From the NCBI GenBank assembly GCA_004357435.1, contig SMVS01000067.1, positions 1-5,866 of the forward strand: DNA of 5,866 nucleotides. The letters run 5' to 3'. A program made the position numbers and the translations under genes. Under the pieces are notes generated by a model that saw only the letters and a program-made list of their open reading frames with translations, ran no database searches and was not told where the DNA came from. Numbering within the stretch: position 1 is the first letter of the stretch; each line of letters opens with the position of its first letter. Below, in pieces: positions 1 to 5,625 of the stretch. The stretch comes from Nitrospina sp. (lineage in GTDB: Bacteria > Nitrospinota > Nitrospinia > Nitrospinales > Nitrospinaceae).

Positions 1-1
1 C

Positions 2-199
2 AAGAGCTCTCTTTTGGCCACCCTTATCCCCCGAAATATCCGGTTGAGCGAGGCTCCCAGCCACGGCAAGCCCATTTTTTTGTATGACAACCGTTCCAAA
101 GGAGCCGATTCCTATATCGAATTGGCCCGGGAGATCATCGCGCGTTCCAAGAAACCCGCGGCAAAATCAACTCTTGAAACCAGTGAGACCGCATCGTGA
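2..199 (+). CDS. parA: ParA/Soj chromosome-partitioning ATPase, C-terminal end (5' truncated by window)
   Basis: Only the last 65 codons are in the window; the reading frame is open from base 2 and the start lies upstream. The residues LIPRNIRLSEAPSHGKPI followed by YDNRSKGADSYIELAREI match the end of Soj/ParA-type ATPases, which share the IPRNVRLSEAPSHG..I..YD..S.GA..Y..LA.E pattern. The Walker motifs are not visible here. ParA is a cytoplasmic, nucleoid-bound ATPase that forms ATP-dependent gradients and moves ParB-parS complexes during chromosome segregation. The last 20 or so residues are a Lys/Ser/Thr-rich tail. Its TGA (197-199) overlaps the GTG of parB (196-198), so the two are almost certainly co-transcribed and translationally coupled. 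The ParA identity is well supported by this segment and by the adjacent parB. Confidence 0.93.
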   Translation, partial: KSSLLATLIPRNIRLSEAPSHGKPIFLYDNRSKGADSYIELAREIIARSKKPAAKSTLETSETAS

Positions 200-1062
200 C
201 CAGAAAAGCTTTAGGCAAAGGTATTAATGCTCTTATCCCGAATTTTGAAATGGAAGATACCCCGGCGGATCCCGGCAAAACCGGTATGGTGGAACTCCTG
301 ATCGATGAAATATCTCCGGGAGCCACTCAGCCGAGAAAAGATTTCAACGACGAAAAACTACAGGAATTGGAGCATTCCATCCGGGAAAACGGGATAATCC
401 AGCCCATCGTGGTGCAAAAGCGGGAGAATGGCTATGCAATCATCTGTGGCGAGCGGCGCTGGCGGGCCAGCAAAAAGGCCGGCCTCAAAAAAATACCGGT
501 CGTCATCCGGGAAGCCAGCAACACCGAATCCCTGCAATTGGCGCTGATCGAAAACATCCACCGCCAGGATTTGAATCCGATAGAAGAAGCCCAAGCCTAT
601 AAACGGTTATCACAGGAATTCGGGTTGACCCAGGACATCATCGCCAGGCGGGTGGGAAAGAACCGGGCGACCATCGCCAATTACCTGCGCCTTCTCAAAT
701 TGTCGCGGGGATTCCAGGAGGATTTGATCTGCGGGCGTTTGACCATGGGGCATGCCCGGGCCATGCTGGCACTTAAAACCGAACAGGAAATGGAGGAAGT
801 GCGGCGGGAAGTGCTCAACCGCAACATGAACGTCCGCCAGCTGGAATTCCACATTCAACAGAAAAAATCGAGCGAAGCCGGACCCCGGCCCCGGCCCAGT
901 ATCGCCCAAAAGGACATATTCATAAAAGACCTGGAAAAGGAACTGCAGCGCCATCTGGGCACCAAGGTGGTCATCACCCCTGCCAGAAAAGGTGGCAAAC
1001 TTATTGTTTTATATTATTCTATTGATGATTTGAACCGGATTCGTGATATGATAATAAAATAA
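196..1062 (+). CDS. parB: ParB/Spo0J chromosome-partitioning protein (CTPase, parS-binding)
   Basis: This 288-residue protein has the full ParB plan. The N-terminal peptide RKALGKGINALIP (3-15) is the ParA-stimulating motif. The CTP-binding/clamp domain covers about 33-135, with GERRWRA at 85-91 and ENIHRQDLNPIEEA at 119-132. A helix-turn-helix for parS recognition lies at about 144-169 (LTQDIIARRVGKNRATIANYL), and a C-terminal dimerisation domain at about 235-288. By family knowledge it loads at parS, slides as a CTP-gated clamp and is moved by ParA. The GTG start is chosen because it gives the standard N-terminus and a 4-base overlap with parA. The ribosome site before it is weak, consistent with coupling. 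A Pro/Arg-rich stretch near 227-233 is probably the flexible linker. The last 60 bases are AT-rich compared with the rest of the gene. Confidence 0.97.
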   Translation: MTRKALGKGINALIPNFEMEDTPADPGKTGMVELLIDEISPGATQPRKDFNDEKLQELEHSIRENGIIQPIVVQKRENGYAIICGERRWRASKKAGLKKIPVVIREASNTESLQLALIENIHRQDLNPIEEAQAYKRLSQEFGLTQDIIARRVGKNRATIANYLRLLKLSRGFQEDLICGRLTMGHARAMLALKTEQEMEEVRREVLNRNMNVRQLEFHIQQKKSSEAGPRPRPSIAQKDIFIKDLEKELQRHLGTKVVITPARKGGKLIVLYYSIDDLNRIRDMIIK

Positions 1063-1127
1063 ATTCTGAGGTCGCACAGAGCCTTGTTTTTTTCCAACCC
1101 ATAAACGCTCGCCGAGGGGGGAAGACA

Positions 1128-1535
1128 ATGTCCGCAAAAGATCGTGTTGAGAACATCAAAGACATTAAGGCCTATTTAGGCGAAGACACCGTTTTCAGTG
1201 GAACGCTGACGTTTAACGGCGTGGTCCGTATCGACGGCCGCATGGACGGTGAGGTGCACACCGATGACACGTTGATCATCGGAGAAAAGGGAATATTGGA
1301 AGCCGATATCACGGCGGGAACCGTGATCTGCCACGGGAAAATCAAGGGCACCATCAAAGCCGCGAAGCGCATCGAAATTCACGCCAACAGCGAAGTGGTC
1401 GGTAGCATTTCCGCGCCTTCTCTTTTGGTGGAAACCGGTGCGTTGTTCGACGGCACCTGTGACATGACCGGCAACGAAAGCAAGATCATCAAACTGGTCA
1501 AAAACGAAGAGGTGGAATCGGCCACTTCCCAGTAA
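1128..1535 (+). CDS. Bactofilin 1 (polymer-forming cytoskeletal protein, DUF583/PF04519)
   Basis: This 135-residue protein is a standard small bactofilin. After an N-terminal tail, AYLGEDTVFSGTLTFNG (15-31) and VRIDGRMDGEV (33-43) open the conserved core. The core continues as short Gly- and Ile/Val-rich repeats to about residue 113, typical of the right-handed beta-helix that polymerises without nucleotide. The tail (114-135) is charged and probably disordered. A strong ribosome site, GAGGGGGGA at 1114-1122, sets the ATG. It lies 65 bases after parB with no convincing terminator between, so it may share the parAB transcript. In Myxococcus, bactofilins BacNOP position ParAB components through PadC, so the location beside parAB fits a segregation-scaffold role. 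That role is inference; the family assignment is secure. Residues 48-113 align without gaps to bactofilin 2 at 3712-4290. Confidence 0.93.
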   Translation: MSAKDRVENIKDIKAYLGEDTVFSGTLTFNGVVRIDGRMDGEVHTDDTLIIGEKGILEADITAGTVICHGKIKGTIKAAKRIEIHANSEVVGSISAPSLLVETGALFDGTCDMTGNESKIIKLVKNEEVESATSQ

Positions 1536-1547
1536 AGGCATTAATGG

Positions 1548-1590
1548 ACCCAGGCCGGCGGATCCCACCCATCCCCTGCCGGCCGGGTTT
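1548..1590 (+). terminator. GC-rich hairpin after bactofilin 1, probable transcription terminator
   Basis: GGCCGGC (1553-1559) pairs perfectly with GCCGGCC (1578-1584). ACCC (1548-1551) pairs with GGGT (1585-1588) after a single bulged A, giving about 11 base pairs around an 18-base interior. Only TTT-GG-TT follows, so the U-tract is poor. The hairpin sits 13 bases after the bactofilin stop and just upstream of a promoter, the expected place for a boundary between two transcription units. It could act as a weak or Rho-assisted terminator or as an mRNA 3'-end stabiliser. Confidence 0.5.
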
Positions 1591-1640
1591 GGTTCCCCGT
1601 TCTCCCGCGCGCCATAAAAACCTTTTATTCCAAATAGTTA

Positions 1641-1669
1641 TTGAGATTTTAACGGACCCCCCTTACAAT
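1641..1669 (+). promoter_or_regulatory. Predicted sigma-70 promoter driving rsmI and the downstream genes
   Basis: TTGAGA (1641-1646) and TACAAT (1664-1669) each match the -35 and -10 consensus at 5 of 6 positions and are separated by exactly 17 bases. The 25 bases upstream (about 1616-1640) are AT-rich, like an UP element. Transcription would start near 1676, only about two bases before the rsmI ATG at 1678, which implies a leaderless or nearly leaderless mRNA. No Shine-Dalgarno sequence lies before that ATG, which agrees with this. Confidence 0.65.
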
Positions 1670-1677
1670 ATTTATGT

Positions 1678-2385
1678 ATGTCACAAGAAGGGAAGGGTTG
1701 TTTGTATGTGGTGAGTACTCCCATTGGCAATCTGGGAGACATCACTTACCGGTCTGTGGAAACGTTGCGTCAGGTTGCGCTGATCGCGGCGGAGGATACG
1801 CGTCGTACCCGAATTCTCCTGAATCATTACCAGATCGCCGTACCGCTTTCCAGTTACAACAGCTATAACCAAACCCGGAAGGGTCCTGAACTCATAAAAA
1901 AAATAAACCAGGGGGAAGATATCGCTCTGGTTTCGGATGCCGGTACGCCGGGGGTTTCCGATCCTCTGTACCATCTGGTGCAGTTGGCGCTGGATGAAGA
2001 AGTCCAGGTGATCGCCCTGCCCGGCGCTTCGGCGGTGCTGTCGGCGTTGACGGTGTCGGGGTTGCCCATGGACCGTTTTCGGTTTGAAGGTTTTTTGCCC
2101 CGTAAAAAAAGACGCAAAAAAACGATTGCCGCGCTGGCGGAACGATCCGAAACGGTGGTGTTGTTCGAATCGCCCCAACGTATCGACAAAACCCTGAACG
2201 AACTCAGGGAAGCGTGCGGCAACCGTCCCGCCGCCCTCACCCGTGAATTGACCAAGATGCACGAAGAGGTATTGCGTGGCGGGTTGGACGAATTGTGCCG
2301 AGTCAGCCGGGGACGCAAATGGAAGGGCGAAATAACTTTAGTCCTTTCGGGCAACCCTGAAACAAAAAAGAACAAGGAGACTTGA
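1678..2385 (+). CDS. rsmI: 16S rRNA (cytidine-1402 2'-O)-methyltransferase RsmI, short form
   Basis: RsmI uses S-adenosylmethionine to methylate the 2'-O of C1402 in the 16S rRNA decoding centre. The 235-residue protein has the tetrapyrrole-methylase-type fold with clear family motifs: LYVVSTPIGNLGDIT (9-23), AAEDTRRT (37-44), SDAGTPGVSDP (85-95), LPGASA (113-118), FEGFLPRKKRRK (135-146), ESPQR (163-167), RELTKMHEEVLRG (188-200) and the final strand GEITLVLSG (about 218-226). It stops soon after, whereas E. coli RsmI has 286 residues; the small C-terminal domain of about 50 residues is missing. The ATG is placed next to a good promoter and has no ribosome site. A TTG at 1702 behind an AG-rich stretch (1686-1696) is an alternative start but would trim the protein to the first core strand. 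Its stop overlaps the next gene by one base. Confidence 0.95.
   Translation: MSQEGKGCLYVVSTPIGNLGDITYRSVETLRQVALIAAEDTRRTRILLNHYQIAVPLSSYNSYNQTRKGPELIKKINQGEDIALVSDAGTPGVSDPLYHLVQLALDEEVQVIALPGASAVLSALTVSGLPMDRFRFEGFLPRKKRRKKTIAALAERSETVVLFESPQRIDKTLNELREACGNRPAALTRELTKMHEEVLRGGLDELCRVSRGRKWKGEITLVLSGNPETKKNKET
2374..2379 (+). promoter_or_regulatory. Ribosome binding site AAGGAG that fixes the start of the ParA-like gene
   Basis: AAGGAG lies inside the end of rsmI, five bases before the ATG at 2385 but only two bases before the in-frame TTG at 2382. The spacing favours the ATG. The rsmI stop TGA (2383-2385) and this ATG share one base (TGATG), a classic termination-reinitiation junction. Confidence 0.75.
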
Positions 2386-3704
2386 TGTCGATCATTTCGG
2401 TGGTGGGTCCCAAAGGCGGGATCGGCAAAACCACAATATCCATCAATACCACGGCGGCGCTGACTCGGGCTTTGGGTTCGGGCAAAAATATCAACCGGAT
2501 TTGTCTGGTCGATCTGGACCTGCGCCTGCCGACCATCACCAGCCTGCTGGACAGCCATCCGGCCAAAACATTTTACGACCTGTTCGAATGTCTGGATAAC
2601 AAAGTTTATCAGGTGGATTTCCTCCGCACCGTTTACCAGATTGTCACTTGGTTTGAGTCCTACATCGACGGCGACATTTCCGCCAGCCACGACAAGCTGA
2701 TCGACGCCTTCCACCATTACAAGGCCATGAACACCGAGTTGTTCATGTCCTCGGGATTCAAATTCGGAAACGCCATCGAGGAAATGCTGATCCAGAGAAG
2801 CGAGATCAAGTCCTTGTCCCAGATCAAAGCATTGCGATCCACGATCAGAAAAATCGACCTCAAGGAATACCGCCGTCTGCTGGAGGAAATGGATAAAACC
2901 GCCAGACCGGTGATGGCAGAATATATCAACTACATCGAGGAGTATGGGTTTTCGATCATCGGCGGAGAGGTGCCCATTCTCGGCAAACGGGGGCACCGCA
3001 AGCGGATCAACCAGCCGGAGTTTCTCCTGCGCTTTCTCGAGTTTCTGGACGGCGTGTTCCAGAAGTTTGAATACGTGATTGTGGATACCCCGGCGGGCGG
3101 GGTCAACCACCTGTCGTCACTGATGAACGTGATCGACCAGGTGCTGTTCGTGTTCGACCTGAGTAACACCATTGCCATCAACGGCAGTATCGACGCCCTG
3201 CATTCCTTCATCGATTACTACGAGGAATTCCAGGTCGACTATGCGAAGGGGCAACTGATGGGGCTCGACCGCGCGCACGTCAATCGCCTTATCGCGCAAA
3301 AGGGAAAGGGCGATTTGTACCAGTCCATCAAAAACAAAAAACTGGGCATCGTATTCAACCGTTGCCAGAACAATCAGGAAATCGAAAACGCGCTAAAAAT
3401 GATTCGGGATTACCTCACAACGCTGGACAAATTCCACCAATACAAATCTCGAATCCATATTGTCGGGTTGGTGCCCCAACATAAAGTCATCAACATCACC
3501 AACAACAGAAAATCGATGTTCTATAATATGGACATTGCACTGAGCGAACGTATGGACCTGGTGGCCAAAGGCATCCTGTCGGACAACACCATCTGCCCCA
3601 CGCTGGCGGATAACGACAAAACCATCATCCGTTATTTGAGCAAATTCAAAAAACCCCAGTTGCTCGACCGATTGACCAACAAGGTCGCCAGCAACGCCAA
3701 CTGA
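2385..3704 (+). CDS. Divergent ParA/MinD-family P-loop ATPase with a large helical insertion
   Basis: This 439-residue protein has a deviant Walker A loop at 9-17 (PKGGIGKTT, with signature K10 and K15), a Walker A' segment at 41-45 (LVDLD) and Walker B with the switch region at 230-238 (YVIVDTPAG). LGIVFNRCQNN and HIVGLVPQHKVI further on match later strands of the fold. In ordinary ParA/MinD proteins Walker B lies near residue 110-125. Here about 110 extra residues (roughly 75-185), charged and apparently helical, separate A' from B, so the protein is much longer than the usual 250-300. The family dimerises on ATP at DNA, membrane or protein scaffolds and positions cargo. No DNA-binding domain or clear C-terminal membrane helix is seen, although the C-terminus is basic. 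It lies between rsmI (one-base overlap) and a bactofilin (seven-base gap), so its cargo may be the envelope proteins encoded downstream. The ATPase class is certain; the role is inferred. Confidence 0.9.
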   Translation: MSIISVVGPKGGIGKTTISINTTAALTRALGSGKNINRICLVDLDLRLPTITSLLDSHPAKTFYDLFECLDNKVYQVDFLRTVYQIVTWFESYIDGDISASHDKLIDAFHHYKAMNTELFMSSGFKFGNAIEEMLIQRSEIKSLSQIKALRSTIRKIDLKEYRRLLEEMDKTARPVMAEYINYIEEYGFSIIGGEVPILGKRGHRKRINQPEFLLRFLEFLDGVFQKFEYVIVDTPAGGVNHLSSLMNVIDQVLFVFDLSNTIAINGSIDALHSFIDYYEEFQVDYAKGQLMGLDRAHVNRLIAQKGKGDLYQSIKNKKLGIVFNRCQNNQEIENALKMIRDYLTTLDKFHQYKSRIHIVGLVPQHKVINITNNRKSMFYNMDIALSERMDLVAKGILSDNTICPTLADNDKTIIRYLSKFKKPQLLDRLTNKVASNAN

Positions 3705-3711
3705 CCGGACT

Positions 3712-4290
3712 ATGGAAACGATCAAGCTCAAGGTGCTCACGCAGGCGCAATACCAGTTTCTGGCATCGAAAGATCCCAATGACTATTACGACAACCGCAC
3801 CCGCGAGCAACTCTACAGCCTGATCGAGAAGTTGAAAGACCACAAAAAATACCGCACCCGGGAAGAGTCCCGCCTGCACAAAATTTTCCAGGAGGCTCAG
3901 TTCGGCATCCTGTTGCCCGGCAACCGCAAAACCACCGGCCCCCTGAAGTTCAAAGTGTCCCTGTGCATCAACGGGGAACACGTTGGCGACGTGACCACCG
4001 GCGGCACGCTGATCATCAGCGACCAGGGCAGCGTGCGGGGCAACGTGATCGCCGAGGAAATCATCTGCAAAGGTCAAATTACCGGGAACGTTTCAGCCAG
4101 ACGGAAACTGACCCTCTATTCCAGCGGAACGCTGGTGGGCGATCTGGTGGCGCCCGCGGTGCACATTGCGCCCGGAGCCCTGTTCCAGGGAAAATGCAAA
4201 CTGGGCATGCCGCAACCCCATGCCGTGGAGATTCCGCAGGAACGGGTGCCCCTCAAAAACCGGATCGGCCAATTGTTCAAGGTGGGCTAG
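3712..4290 (+). CDS. Bactofilin 2 with an N-terminal domain shared with the downstream transpeptidase
   Basis: This 192-residue protein has two parts. Residues 78-164 form a bactofilin beta-helix: TLIISDQGSVRGNV, then IICKGQITGNV and TLVGDLVAP, ending in GALFQGKCKL. It aligns without gaps to residues 48-113 of bactofilin 1. The first 68 residues are not bactofilin. They form a Tyr-, Arg- and Glu-rich, probably helical module with KDP at 20-22, YDNRTRE at 26-32, LY at 34-35 and IEKL at 38-41, and the same module starts the next protein. A basic tail (165-192) follows the helix. Bactofilins form nucleotide-free cytoplasmic filaments, often at the membrane, that recruit cell-wall enzymes, as with Caulobacter BacA and PbpC or Helicobacter CcmA and Csd proteins. 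The start follows the ATPase stop by seven bases with only a weak ribosome site, so coupled translation is likely. The bactofilin call is firm; the N-terminal module is unrecognised. Confidence 0.88.
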   Translation: METIKLKVLTQAQYQFLASKDPNDYYDNRTREQLYSLIEKLKDHKKYRTREESRLHKIFQEAQFGILLPGNRKTTGPLKFKVSLCINGEHVGDVTTGGTLIISDQGSVRGNVIAEEIICKGQITGNVSARRKLTLYSSGTLVGDLVAPAVHIAPGALFQGKCKLGMPQPHAVEIPQERVPLKNRIGQLFKVG

Positions 4291-4328
4291 GTCTCAGGCC
4301 GCCCTTTCACTCGGCACGGAATGGATCT

Positions 4329-4345
4329 CCTCCGAAGTGCGGAGG
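4329..4345 (+). promoter_or_regulatory. Hairpin enclosing the Shine-Dalgarno sequence of the transpeptidase gene
   Basis: CCTCCG (4329-4334) pairs perfectly with CGGAGG (4340-4345) around the five-base loop AAGTG. The 3' arm contains GGAGG (4341-4345), the only good ribosome site before the ATG at 4357, at a rather long spacing of 11 bases. If folded, the hairpin would hide the ribosome site and could tune translation of the transpeptidase relative to the bactofilin. It has no U-tract, so it is not a terminator. Confidence 0.5.
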
Positions 4346-4356
4346 CAGAGTTTGTT

Positions 4357-5481
4357 ATGACCGACAAGAAACTCAATGCACTCAGCATCACCGAATACAA
4401 TTTGATCGCCACCAAGGATCCCACCGGCAGCTACGACCGCCGCACCCGGGAAAATCTGTATGCGATCATCGAGAAACTGATCGAAGCCCGCTCCGAGCTG
4501 TCCCCCCTGGAATTCACGGTTTACCAGAAATTTCGTGAAGCGAATTTCGCCCCCCTCGACGAAAAAGACAAAAGAGTCAAATTCGAAGTGATCCGTTACC
4601 TGTTGTCCGACCGGGTCCGGCAAACCGCGAAAATCACCGGCATGGCCGTGTCCGGCCTGGTGGTGACCCTGCTGGCGGTTTACCATTTGTTCCTGAGTGA
4701 CGAGATCCGGAAGCAGGTGGACGTAGCGTATTATGCCGGTTTGAACAAGCTGGGGCTGGCGTCCAAGGAGGAAATTGACCTGGTGCAGAACAGCCTGCAC
4801 CAGACCGAAGCCACACTGATCCAAACCAAAAAGAAAAACGAAGAGCTGGCCCAAATGGTGGATCAGATGATCCAGAACAACAAGGTCGCCGAAAACTTCA
4901 AGCACATCGTCAAGCGCATCTATGACGATCCCCGCACCGTTTACACCCAAACCGCCGACCGGGTCGACCTGAAATTCGGCAAAAACCAGATTGCCCGCTA
5001 CCGGCAGGATCCCGAGATGTGGTACCTGCTGGGCGTCCTCGAGACCGGTATGCTGAAAGTGTATTACGATGACGAACAGATCATGGCAATCGAAACCATT
5101 TTCGGCCGCAAAGGAGAGGAAACCCCGCTGGGCGAATACGTGATCAAAAACCGCCTGCACCAACCCACTTGGTATAAAAAGGAAATCGTCAACGGCAAAC
5201 AGGTGGTCCGTCCCATCCCCTTCGGCGACCCGGATCATGAAATCGGCCACTGGTGGCTGGGCCTGCAACAGCTGAGCCCGAAGGTGCACGGCAGTTACGG
5301 CATCCACGGCGTCAACCTCAGCAAGGCCAACGAATTTTTCAAAAAGAACTTCGACTGGCGCAACGGCTCCGCCGGATGCCCCAACATTCAGGAATGGTAC
5401 CTCGATTTCCTGGCCCACGTCCTGCCGATCGGCACCCACGTCAACATCGTCCAGAAAGACAAGTGGATCAAATCCACCTGA
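4357..5481 (+). CDS. Membrane-anchored YkuD-family L,D-transpeptidase with a cytoplasmic N-terminal module
   Basis: This 374-residue protein is predicted to be bitopic. Residues 1-68 are the module shared with bactofilin 2 (KDP at 20-22, YDRRTRE 26-32, LY 34-35, IEKL 38-41). A hydrophobic helix at about 93-113, flanked by basic residues, is the only membrane segment, and no cleavable signal is seen. A probable coiled coil follows at about 137-175. The YkuD domain spans about 232-368, with TPLGEY at 256-261, the histidine region GIHG at 315-318 and the nucleophile in SAGCPN (338-343, Cys341). This family makes 3-3 (mDAP-mDAP) peptidoglycan cross-links or attaches proteins to the wall in the periplasm. 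The gap between His317 and Ser338 is a few residues longer than usual. The ATG at 4357 is preferred over an in-frame ATG 12 codons upstream because it aligns exactly with the start of bactofilin 2 and follows GGAGG. Whether it cross-links, anchors proteins or trims is not decided here. Confidence 0.88.
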   Translation: MTDKKLNALSITEYNLIATKDPTGSYDRRTRENLYAIIEKLIEARSELSPLEFTVYQKFREANFAPLDEKDKRVKFEVIRYLLSDRVRQTAKITGMAVSGLVVTLLAVYHLFLSDEIRKQVDVAYYAGLNKLGLASKEEIDLVQNSLHQTEATLIQTKKKNEELAQMVDQMIQNNKVAENFKHIVKRIYDDPRTVYTQTADRVDLKFGKNQIARYRQDPEMWYLLGVLETGMLKVYYDDEQIMAIETIFGRKGEETPLGEYVIKNRLHQPTWYKKEIVNGKQVVRPIPFGDPDHEIGHWWLGLQQLSPKVHGSYGIHGVNLSKANEFFKKNFDWRNGSAGCPNIQEWYLDFLAHVLPIGTHVNIVQKDKWIKST

Positions 5482-5540
5482 CCTAAAAGAATAAAAACCC
5501 TGTAGCCAAAGAAAGCATAAGCATCTCCCCTAGAATCTCA

Positions 5541-5574
5541 TCCTCGCCTTTAAGGGGCGGGGAATTTTAAATTT
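5541..5574 (+). terminator. Probable intrinsic terminator of the rsmI-to-transpeptidase unit
   Basis: TCCTCGCC (5541-5548) pairs with GGCGGGGA (5556-5563) as an eight-pair GC-rich stem with one T-G wobble and a seven-base loop, followed by AATTTTAAATTT. It lies 60 bases after the transpeptidase stop, the right place to end the unit. The U-tract is interrupted by A residues, so efficiency is uncertain. Confidence 0.6.
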
Positions 5575-5577
5575 CCT

Positions 5578-5610
5578 CCAGGCGTAGCCTGGTGCCGGGG
5601 TCCGCAACCC
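5578..5610. repeat. Paired small inverted repeats in the intergenic region
   Basis: CCAGGC (5578-5583) and GCCTGG (5587-5592) form a perfect six-pair palindrome around GTA. A second smaller one follows: GGGT (5598-5601), CCGCA, ACCC (5607-5610). Neither has a U-tract on either side. They could be a REP-like or other dispersed palindromic element, or RNA structure on a readthrough transcript. Only one copy is present in this window, so the dispersed-repeat reading cannot be tested here. Confidence 0.35.
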
Positions 5611-5625
5611 ATTCAAAAGGGAGAG

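Noticed and set aside
1062..1093. A terminator between parB and bactofilin 1
   Set aside because: A run of T (1086-1093) follows AGGT...GCCT, but the stem is only four pairs with a wobble and a long loop. That is too weak to call.
1..1200. A parS site near parAB
   Set aside because: I looked for palindromes like TGTTTCACGTGAAACA throughout the window and found none. The nearest resemblance (GAACACGTT around 3976-3984, inside bactofilin 2) is not a two-sided match.
1674..1868. Short plus-strand frame beginning at ATG 1674
   Set aside because: It is out of frame with rsmI, has no ribosome site, and its product resembles nothing; the rsmI frame explains the region.
2382..2384. TTG 2382 as the start of the ParA-like gene
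   Set aside because: It is only two bases from the AAGGAG; the ATG immediately after has proper spacing and is a better codon.
1863..3110. Long open frame on the minus strand across rsmI and the ParA-like gene (about 415 codons)
   Set aside because: It spans the junction of two well-supported plus-strand genes and has no family features. It is antisense shadow.
4321..4356. ATG 4321 as the main start of the transpeptidase
   Set aside because: It lacks a good ribosome site and breaks the exact N-terminal alignment with bactofilin 2. It is kept only as a possible secondary start.
3963..4538. Alternative plus-strand frame of 191 codons over the bactofilin 2/transpeptidase junction
   Set aside because: Its translation is Arg/His/Gln-rich nonsense typical of a shifted GC-rich frame, and it conflicts with two clear genes.
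4294..5439. Long open frame on the minus strand under the transpeptidase gene (about 380 codons)
   Set aside because: It mirrors a gene with strong domain evidence on the plus strand, its translation is low-complexity Val/Asp/Phe/Gln-rich with no recognisable motif, and it has no ribosome site. It is a codon-bias shadow.
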